DNA of 48,543 nucleotides, from contig CAZBWK010000016.1 in assembly GCA_964495655.1 (NCBI GenBank), positions 1 through 48,543 on the forward strand, in the 5' to 3' direction. Of the stretch, positions 43,701-48,543 are shown in pieces. Position numbers and translations under genes: made by a program. Under the pieces are notes generated by a model, which searched no databases, had not been told where the DNA came from, and worked only from the letters and a program-made list of their open reading frames with translations. Origin of the DNA: JAAYJR01 sp964495655. Its GTDB lineage: Bacteria; Bacteroidota; Bacteroidia; Bacteroidales; Prolixibacteraceae. Numbering within the stretch: the stretch's first letter is position 1; each line of letters starts with the position of its first letter.

Positions 43701-45242
43701 AGTTCCTTTTATAAGTTTTAACACCAGGGTCTGGGGGGCCTCGACTCCGTCGGTTGAGAACTCACCAACCTGGAAGAGCTGACCATTCGATGTATAACTG
43801 AACGCAACTGCCAAAACCTCATCTGCATTTAATGCCGTATTCAATGAAATATAACCAAGACGTTCATTAATAGTATATTCCGAAGGTGAAAGCTTCCTGG
43901 CCTGATCTATTTTCTCAAAATCCTGTCCACCGACGAACCCGGGACTGAACTGAGACATAACGGAGGTAATCTGGCGCGAATCACGGATACCGTTGTATGT
44001 ATTGGTCATCTCAAAATATAACCGGTTCGCATTATTATGGGGGAAAACGTTTTCAGGATAAGGCAAACCTAAATTTTCCTGAAAATCAGGAATGTCATTA
44101 TAAATATGGGGATCATGTTCTCCCAGATCCTGAAATGCGATTATATTTCGCGATTCATTGAAATTACTGGATTTATTAGTAACCCAAACCTCTATTTTAT
44201 TGATCGTTACAGACGACAAAGGAACAGCGGTATTCTGGAGCCATTTGTTATAATTATCCCTGAAATACTGAGAAAGGAAAAAATGCCTGTTTGCGTCGTA
44301 ATCTGCGGCAGGGATCTCAAAATTAGTAATCTGGGCGCCACCTTCTGTTTCGACTGTTTGTGTTTCGCCCTTATGCTGTGAAAAGAGAGTGGTAAGTGTA
44401 AGTCTTCCGAATTGCATCTCTGTTTTTACCCCGAACAGATTGGATGCACCTGTAATCAGGGTACCACTCAGCGGTAATGATACATTACCTGCTTCAATTC
44501 TCTTAATAATTTCATCCTCATCACCGGTATATTCGAGGTTCATCTTATTTTCATAGTCGAAGGTAGCTTCGGTATTATAATTAACCCGCATATTCATTTT
44601 AGTACCGATCTGCCCCATAACATTCATTTGTATCTTCTCGTCGAAATCAAATGCCGGGACTTTTCTTAACCTTTCAGGAATAGCCGGATTCTCAGTTGAA
44701 TTCATTTGGTATCCGAAGCTCACTTCTACATACCCCTGGGGCTGAATATTTACTATATTGCCTCCGAAAATGCGATTAAAAGCCTCCCCCCCCACAGTAA
44801 GTTTAGGAATTAATGATTCTCTTTGCTCCAGATACTCCAGATTACTTCGTTGCTTCCAGTAATCCTTAACCGACTTTTCAAAATCATGACTGATATAATT
44901 ATCCAGAGACATTGTCTGTGGCAGGCGGTAATTTAATTTTCCCACCTTTTCATAAAAAATATATTGCCCTGTTTCCGGATCATATTCTATTTCATAATTA
45001 ATATTATCCGGTTTATTTAAAAATATATTGACAGAATCACGGCTGGTATGTCCAAATGCCGGCTGGTCTTTAAACGGGAAGGGTAATTTCCCTGTTGTAT
45101 CCATCTGAACGGTGTCCTGGAAAAGGGCTAATTGGGAAAAATCATAATTTAACTCCGTTGCATAGCTGTTTCCGCAAATTGCAAGCATGGAGAAAAGTAT
45201 ATATAAGGTATATTCTCTTTTTAATATTCGAGCCAATTCCAT
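37725..45242 (-). CDS. sprA: SprA, outer-membrane translocon of the type IX secretion system
   Basis: The 2505-aa protein matches SprA (Sov) in size and content. It has a signal peptide of about 28 residues (TLYILFSMLAICGNSYA), then the SprA N-terminal domain seen more than once, with typical stretches GTLITGASNLFGVKTEMQFG, RGEPTNIPVLNLAFYPSERG, SVEVWVNEMRLTDFDQSGGW and FGSLSQNINSRQLEDL. The end is FPTSNTNLGVSFRFTLA. By known structure SprA forms a giant 36-strand single-chain barrel through which cargo with T9SS C-terminal signals leaves the cell. No such cargo signal is encoded in this window. It lies six bases after ruvA, a linkage common in the phylum, and its 3' end abuts the trp leader. 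Confidence 0.96.
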   Translation of the reverse strand: MELARILKREYTLYILFSMLAICGNSYATELNYDFSQLALFQDTVQMDTTGKLPFPFKDQPAFGHTSRDSVNIFLNKPDNINYEIEYDPETGQYIFYEKVGKLNYRLPQTMSLDNYISHDFEKSVKDYWKQRSNLEYLEQRESLIPKLTVGGEAFNRIFGGNIVNIQPQGYVEVSFGYQMNSTENPAIPERLRKVPAFDFDEKIQMNVMGQIGTKMNMRVNYNTEATFDYENKMNLEYTGDEDEIIKRIEAGNVSLPLSGTLITGASNLFGVKTEMQFGRLTLTTLFSQHKGETQTVETEGGAQITNFEIPAADYDANRHFFLSQYFRDNYNKWLQNTAVPLSSVTINKIEVWVTNKSSNFNESRNIIAFQDLGEHDPHIYNDIPDFQENLGLPYPENVFPHNNANRLYFEMTNTYNGIRDSRQITSVMSQFSPGFVGGQDFEKIDQARKLSPSEYTINERLGYISLNTALNADEVLAVAFSYTSNGQLFQVGEFSTDGVEAPQTLVLKLIKGTNLSPGFPTWDLMMKNIYNLDTYQLTSDEFILNIVYQNDSTGTYLNYLPEGRIKGHILLEVMNLDKLNKQLDPYKDGIFDYVEGITVNSGRGRIIFPVLEPFGKVLADSLQDPALIDKYVFSSLYDSTQILAAQDAEHNKFRLVGSYKGASGSDIMLGALNLAEGSVKVTAGGRELTENIDYTVDYTLGQVRIINQALLEAGTPIQVSTESEDLFTMQRKTLLGTHANYAFSDNFNVGATALYMHERPLTQKVDYGEDPISNLMVGFDTRWTKQNMLFTKMVDALPFYSTNTPSSIDLEAEVAQLIPGHSNVIEKRGNAYIDDFEGTKTSIDLKARQSWVLASTPQFQDNLFPEANLTNALEYGFNRALLAWYIIDPLLLRNTSLTPDHIKNDKDLQSNHFVREVFEQEIFPAKETPRGEPTNIPVLNLAFYPSERGPYNYDTRPGHYSAGINSDGTLADPQSRWGGMMRKIETSDFETSNIEFIEFWMMDPFVYDTLNEHSGGYLYFNLGDVSEDILKDGQKSFENGLPVSDLVNNVDTTVWGRVSTLQSLVNAFDNNPESRKYQDVGFDGLSDEDERSFFSDYLDELRDLVYDDVFEKFYSDPSGDNYHYFRGTNLDQAEKDILERYKRFNGPDGNSPTTEMSPESYPTSASTIPDIEDINNDNTLNENERYYQYKVSLRKSDMQLGHNYITDVKESRVKLKNGQIGEIKWYQFKIPVRDPDQIIGNIRDYKSIRFLRVFLREFEEPVVLRFATMDLVRADWRRYTRQVGEEGVVSPNANFDVSAVNIEENGSREPVNYILPPGISRVIDPTNPQLRQLNEQSMVLKVTELEQGDARAAYKPLYMDFRRYKRLKVEVHAEEIEEYPLNDDELHFFIRLGSDYNFNYYEYEVPLKLTPPGRYNGEIESDRYIVWPDENRLDIPLEIFTNLKLERNDEVRRAGSVINFQDVYESVHRGWNKDKNRIKIKGTPNLGNVQVVMMGIRHKRGQLNTGPKSVEVWVNEMRLTDFDQSGGWAANARVTTRLADLGSITVAGRTRSSGFGSLSQNINSRQLEDLHEIDVASSLELGKFFPEKAGVRLPLYYGYSRSVANPKYNPLEPDIELEESLQRADNKDLRDSLKFISQDLITRKSINFTNVRVEPQREKTKTHLWDPENFSVSYSYNEIFKRNINTEHNIDKLYRGMFSYNYSSRSKLVQPFNSVDFLKKGPLKLLGDFNFYPLPAQISYRTDLTRRYHEIQTRNITNPDFILPATYEKDFLWNRFFDLRYDLTRSLKVDFSSIGTSRIDEPEGRINRDMDEYQMLKDSIMTNLFNLGRPTLYNHSINVNYTIPINRIKLLNFVSSSLRYQGTYNWQAGPVTADTIRLGNRVENSRNIQLTSNVNLQTLYNKVPYFQELNQKFRRTGRSRYSLNRRYGGGTSQDQAADAPQPQEEKTFQSNVNLTAGKAQAVAHKLNTKKVRVSVVTPEGEQVRGNLNIVDANNIEFTPVADAGQARITVTGKPGDQSFMKDVLDLTTRMLIGVRTVSVNYSVNGGTVLPGYLPEPRIFGAGDFSPGYDMFGSDTGSSFAPGLPFLAGWQNYNFAQRAAVKGWVTTDSLLNMPYLFTKNERISFRSTVEPLPDLRIDVTADRSFSKNISEFYNYNPYDREFIANSFTETGNFSMSTFTWGTAFFAMGKGDVHRSEAFENMKDYRLVIARRLASQRVANTDFNYDPTALNPETGFPEGYGPNSVEVLVPAFLAAYQNKDPHSVSLGLFPSIKFIRPNWRIQYEGMVSKIPGLNRIMRSLNFTHAYRSSYNVGSFLTNLNYYEQNDGFSYVRDIANNFVTPYDFNSVNIMETFSPLINMDIMWHSDLTTRGELKRSRNLTLSFANNQIIEVLSNEYTIGAGYRFTNMDLIIKTKNSQRAYSNDLNLRADLSYRKNKTVLRKIVENDDQITAGQSAFTIKTTADYMLSDRFQLRLFFDKVLNNPFTSLSFPTSNTNLGVSFRFTLAQ

Positions 45243-45248
45243 TCCAGT

Positions 45249-45830
45249 TTATAACCTTTTTAACGCTTGTTTGATCACACTCTCGAGTGACGCTTCCGGA
45301 TTCTCACGGACAATTTTTGAAACGATCTTTTCTGCATCTTTCTTTGCGAAACCCAGCATGACTAAAGCAGATAACGATTCTTTTTGAAGAGTATTGTCCG
45401 GAGATAATAAAATTTGACTGCTATCGGCATACTGTGCTATTTTATCTCTGAGGTCGATTATTATGCGTTGTGCCGTTTTCGCCCCTATCCCTTTTACCGA
45501 AGTAAGAACATTTGAATTGCCGGAAGCGACGGCAGCTCTTATTTCGTCAGCGCTCAGTGAGGAAAGCATCATGATTGCCGTACCTGCTCCCACACCGTTT
45601 ACAGATATTAGGTTTCGGAACAGGCCCCTTTCACTGTCATCAGCAAAACCATAAAGGATATGGGCATCCTCGCGAACAACCTGATGGATCAACAAACGGG
45701 CATTTTTCATTCCGTTTATCTTACTGTATGTGTTTAATGAGATATTGATAAAATAACCAACGCCACCTGCTTCAATAACGACACTTGCCGGTTTCAGACC
45801 GGCTACATCTCCCCGGATATATTCGTACAT
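45249..45830 (-). CDS. ruvA: Holliday junction DNA helicase subunit RuvA
   Basis: The 193-aa protein binds Holliday junctions and recruits RuvB. It has the N-terminal OB fold (MYEYIRGDVAGLKPASVVIEAGGVGY), paired helix-hairpin-helix motifs (LISVNGVGAGTAIMMLSSL, LTSVKGIGAKTAQRIIIDLRDK) and the C-terminal RuvB-contact domain (ALVMLGFAKKDAEKIV). ruvB and ruvC are not nearby. It lies 11 bases after pdxA and six before sprA on the same strand. Confidence 0.96.
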   Translation of the reverse strand: MYEYIRGDVAGLKPASVVIEAGGVGYFINISLNTYSKINGMKNARLLIHQVVREDAHILYGFADDSERGLFRNLISVNGVGAGTAIMMLSSLSADEIRAAVASGNSNVLTSVKGIGAKTAQRIIIDLRDKIAQYADSSQILLSPDNTLQKESLSALVMLGFAKKDAEKIVSKIVRENPEASLESVIKQALKRL

Positions 45831-45841
45831 GGACTGAAAAT

Positions 45842-46939
45842 TTAATAATTTTGATCCTCTTCTGCCTCTATATCAATACTTTCATCCTCCTGGTTTGAAT
45901 TGATATCATATTTTTTCAACGGATTTTTTGATATCTCTGCATGTATCCGCCGGTTATTAAAAATATCAATAGCCAAGTAGAGAGCCTGCCTGAATGAATC
46001 AGGAGATGCTTTACCCTCACCTGCTATCGAAAAAGCAGTGCCATGTGCAGGAGAAGTACGCACAACAGGCAGTCCGGCAGTATAGTTCACCCCGCTTTCA
46101 AAGGAAGCCAGTTTAAAAGGGATCAATCCCTGATCATGATACATAGCCAGTATAGCGTCAAACTTCCTGTAATCATCAGAGCCAAAAAAACCGTCTGCAG
46201 GGTAAGGCCCCATAGCAATGATCCCGTCATTCTTTGCCTTTTCGATTGCAGGGATAATTATCTCTTTCTCTTCAGTGCCGAGCAATCCGTTATCGCCGGC
46301 ATGAGGATTAAGTCCAAACACCGCAATCCGGGGTTTCAAAATTGCAAAGTCCTTTTTTAAGGATTCATCTATTATTCTCAGTTTCGAAACAATAGCATCG
46401 ACGTTAATATTCGCGGCAATACTGTTAACAGGCAGGTGTGTGGTGACCAGTCCGACTTTCATTGTCTCGCTCACCATGAGCATGATATACTCCGAAGAAT
46501 TAAACTTACGTGCCAGATACTCTGTATGCCCGGGAAAGTTGAATTTTTCACTTTGAATATTCTCCTTGTTTATAGGCGCTGTAATCAATACATCTGTCAA
46601 TCCCTTTCTCAGATCGTCGGTTGCACGCTCCAATGCCATATATGAAGCCTCGCCGGCAGCAGGGGTCAGCTTGCCTAATTCTACCCTGATATTATCATCG
46701 ATACAATTAATGACATGGGCTCTTCCGGGGCCGGCATCCTTGGGAGAACGAATATGATTAAGACTGAGATTTGTAATATTCAGCGCTTTGCGGTGATATG
46801 CGGCAACCTTGGGTGATCCGTAAATTATTGGAATGCACATTTCAAGCACACGAGGATCGAGTAAAGTTTTCATTATTACCTCATATCCTATTCCGTTGAT
46901 ATCACCGTGCGATATGCCAACTTTTATAATATCTTCCAT
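45842..46939 (-). CDS. pdxA: 4-hydroxythreonine-4-phosphate dehydrogenase
   Basis: The 365-aa protein acts in the DXP-dependent vitamin B6 pathway, oxidising 4-phosphohydroxy-L-threonine. Family motifs are GISHGDINGIGYEVI, TAPINKENI, FPGHTEYLA (metal His), FGLNPHAGDNGLLGTEE (metal His), MYHDQGLIPFKL (metal His) and the closing RTSPAHGTAFSIAGEGKA. An acidic tail of about 25 residues (SIDIEAEEDQN) goes beyond the usual end. pdxJ is not in the window. Confidence 0.96.
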   Translation of the reverse strand: MEDIIKVGISHGDINGIGYEVIMKTLLDPRVLEMCIPIIYGSPKVAAYHRKALNITNLSLNHIRSPKDAGPGRAHVINCIDDNIRVELGKLTPAAGEASYMALERATDDLRKGLTDVLITAPINKENIQSEKFNFPGHTEYLARKFNSSEYIMLMVSETMKVGLVTTHLPVNSIAANINVDAIVSKLRIIDESLKKDFAILKPRIAVFGLNPHAGDNGLLGTEEKEIIIPAIEKAKNDGIIAMGPYPADGFFGSDDYRKFDAILAMYHDQGLIPFKLASFESGVNYTAGLPVVRTSPAHGTAFSIAGEGKASPDSFRQALYLAIDIFNNRRIHAEISKNPLKKYDINSNQEDESIDIEAEEDQNY

Positions 46940-46971
46940 TTTAATTTTTAATAAGTTGCAAAGTTAAATTT

Positions 46972-48393
46972 TTAATTGAACTTTTTCAAAAAGTTATAAA
47001 GCAGCCGTGTGCCAATACCGGTACCTCCCAGGGGACGATAAGAATCCTTTTCCTCAAAGAATGCAACGCCTGCTATATCAAGGTGTATCCAGGGGTAATC
47101 TGTAAAATGTTCCAGAAATTTCCCTGCTACAGAAGTCTGAGCCTCACGCGACCCCAGATTATTCAAATCTGCTATTGCCGATTTGAGGGGCTTAGCAAAT
47201 TCTTCCCACAACGGTAGTTCGATTATTCTCTCATATACCTCATTACCTGTCTGCTCTAATTTTTGAATATCCGCTGCACTGTTGCCCATAGCTATTGATG
47301 CGTGGGTCCCGCTTATTATCGTTGCAGCGCCGGTAAGCGTGGCAACATCAACTACCAGTAAGGGATCATATTTTTTCGCATAACTAAGGGCATCAGCAAG
47401 GATAAGCCTTCCCTCAGCATCAGTATTTTTTATTTCTACTGTGGAGCCGTCAAACAATGTTATAACATCCCCGGGAACATATGCGTTGCCGTCTGGCCGG
47501 TTATCAGTAGCCGGAATGAGTCCGACCAGGTGCAAAGGCATTTTATTTTTTGCTGATGCATAAATAGTTGCTGCCACAACAGCCGCTCCGGCCATATCGC
47601 TTTTCATATAATCCATCGACTTCAGTGTCGGCTTGAGACTTAATCCCCCGGTGTCAAATACAATACCCTTACCGCACAGAATAACAGGTTTATCGTTCAC
47701 TGCATTTTCAGGTTTCCATTCGAGAATGTTGAATGAAGGCGGATCAACACTACCCCTGTTGACTGCCAGTAAGCCGCCCATGCGTAATGCTTCTATTTTC
47801 TTCTTATTCAACACCTCAACATTGAAACCGGCAATGCCTCCCATCCTCTCAAGTTCCTCAGAAAGCCTGGAGGCGGTCAGAAAAGAGAGGGGCTCATTAA
47901 CAAGGTCTCTCGCCTCAAATACTGCTTCAATAACTGAGATCAATTCTGCAGTTTCCTTATTAGAAACTCTGTCTCCACATATTAAAACCTCATCCGGAAT
48001 ATAATCATCTTTCTTCTTCTTATACTTTGAAAAAGAATATGACGATAACAAAACACCTTCTAAAAATGGCAATGTGTAACATTCATCTGTTAAATCCATG
48101 ATCTGAAATGAAGCCGGTTTCTCTTCTTTTAATAATTCAAAAAACTTAGATCCTGAAACCCGTGCATCCTCATTCTGCAGATATGCCTTTTTCTCCTCTT
48201 TGATTTTTTTTATATAAATAATATGCCGGTCCCTGTGAACAATAGAATCAGTTCCGTCTGAAAGTTTTTTTCTTGCGTAATCTATTTCCGTTTGATCTAA
48301 AAAATTAAACTTTAAAGGGTCATATTCATCTGTCAAAATTGCTGTTGTGCTTTTTTCATTTAATTCTGCTATTTTTGAAATTTTAAGCTTCAT
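46972..48393 (-). CDS. pepA: M17 leucyl aminopeptidase
   Basis: The 473-aa cytosolic metallo-aminopeptidase shows the full M17 active site: VILCGKGIVFDTGGLSLKP (Lys and Asp), MDYMKSDMAGAAVVA (Asp), and NTDAEGRLILADALSYA, the family signature with Asp and Glu ligands plus the Arg. It should release N-terminal residues from peptides with two divalent metal ions. It heads the pepA-pdxA-ruvA-sprA run and is divergent from the gene at the right edge. Confidence 0.95.
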   Translation of the reverse strand: MKLKISKIAELNEKSTTAILTDEYDPLKFNFLDQTEIDYARKKLSDGTDSIVHRDRHIIYIKKIKEEKKAYLQNEDARVSGSKFFELLKEEKPASFQIMDLTDECYTLPFLEGVLLSSYSFSKYKKKKDDYIPDEVLICGDRVSNKETAELISVIEAVFEARDLVNEPLSFLTASRLSEELERMGGIAGFNVEVLNKKKIEALRMGGLLAVNRGSVDPPSFNILEWKPENAVNDKPVILCGKGIVFDTGGLSLKPTLKSMDYMKSDMAGAAVVAATIYASAKNKMPLHLVGLIPATDNRPDGNAYVPGDVITLFDGSTVEIKNTDAEGRLILADALSYAKKYDPLLVVDVATLTGAATIISGTHASIAMGNSAADIQKLEQTGNEVYERIIELPLWEEFAKPLKSAIADLNNLGSREAQTSVAGKFLEHFTDYPWIHLDIAGVAFFEEKDSYRPLGGTGIGTRLLYNFLKKFN

Positions 48394-48410
48394 GGCATTT
48401 CATTTTTTTT

Positions 48411-48418
48411 CAAAAATA
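48411..48418 (-). promoter_or_regulatory. pepA promoter -7 box TATTTTTG
   Basis: A perfect TAnnTTTG on the minus strand lies 18 bases before the pepA ATG, giving a very short leader. No -33 TTTG is clear. Confidence 0.4.
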
Positions 48419-48479
48419 CGATAAAACTAATTCACACTGAATTTTTTTAATTTGTCAGAAGAAAGAAGTAAAAAAATTA

Positions 48480-48543
48480 ATGAATACCGATACAATATTA
48501 AAGAAGGCCATCCGGTTTGAGCCTCTTACCCTGGAGGAAGGGG
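48480..48543 (+). CDS. Start of a probable MqnC/CofH-like radical SAM gene, cut off by the window edge
   Basis: Only 21 codons are present, from the ATG at 48480: MNTDTILKKAIRFEPLTLEE and one more Gly. The pattern ILxKAxxxExLTxEEG is the usual N-terminus of MqnC/MqnE/CofH radical SAM enzymes; MqnC makes a futalosine-pathway menaquinone intermediate. The CxxxCxxC cluster motif lies beyond the window, so this is a guess from the first residues. A TTAATTTG at 48447-48454 could be its -7 box. Confidence 0.4.
   Translation, partial: MNTDTILKKAIRFEPLTLEEG

Overview
The window looks like a chromosomal segment of a Bacteroidota bacterium, probably of the order Bacteroidales or Marinilabiliales. The evidence is lineage-specific gene content: type IX secretion and gliding genes (porX, sprE/porW, gldH, sprA), two TonB-dependent receptors with carboxypeptidase-like N-terminal domains, a DUF4249 lipoprotein, a FISUMP-domain lipoprotein and an HU-CCDC81/SPOR protein. 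The trp operon has the order E-G-D-C-F-B-A. Promoters resemble the Bacteroidota consensus (TTTG, about 19-21 nt, TAnnTTTG), and starts mostly lack strong Shine-Dalgarno sequences. There are no phage, IS, CRISPR, rRNA or tRNA features that I can see.

Layout. 1-2.3 kb: 3'-truncated GH95 alpha-fucosidase lipoprotein on the minus strand. 2.5-5.3 kb: a His-rich membrane peptide and a TonB receptor, probably a metal uptake pair. 5.4-6.3 kb: an unrecognised coiled-coil membrane protein. 6.3-18 kb: a long minus-strand run, holB, ricT-like, gldH, trmB, alkyltransferase-like gene, mrp, sprE/porW, porX, aldo/keto reductase. 18.1-21.3 kb: pgk, a REPIN-like palindrome, then a beta-barrel protein and a FISUMP lipoprotein. 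21.3-25.6 kb: minus-strand outer-membrane cassette (beta-barrel, DUF4249 lipoprotein, TonB receptor), with an (AAT)13 microsatellite abutting its predicted promoter. 25.9-30.7 kb: DUF2892 protein, rfbB, galE, HU/SPOR protein, TIM-barrel isomerase and a small conserved protein. 30.9-37.7 kb: trp operon and its leader. 37.7-48.4 kb: pepA-pdxA-ruvA-sprA on the minus strand. The right end holds the first 21 codons of a radical-SAM-like gene.

The most interesting item is the 404-base leader between sprA and trpE. It contains two separate short ORFs, each with three Trp codons (MIKRINTIWLSWWGLLT and MKLLQNKTWWWHSNFLQKL), and each is followed by its own intrinsic terminator. The first module shows a complete attenuation switch: a 1:2 hairpin, a 7-bp perfect antiterminator pairing and a terminator. 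The second lies between the first terminator and trpE and has no obvious promoter of its own. The trp operon therefore appears to be controlled by two ribosome-mediated attenuators in series on one transcript. TrpE also keeps the LLES motif tied to Trp feedback inhibition, so control is likely both transcriptional and allosteric.

Secretion theme: four T9SS/gliding genes lie in two blocks about 20 kb apart, mixed with DNA repair, tRNA modification and replication genes, as is common in this phylum. Several starts needed correcting from the longest open frame: 2488, 8856, 13869, 15085, 25587 and 25898. sprE most likely starts at TTG.
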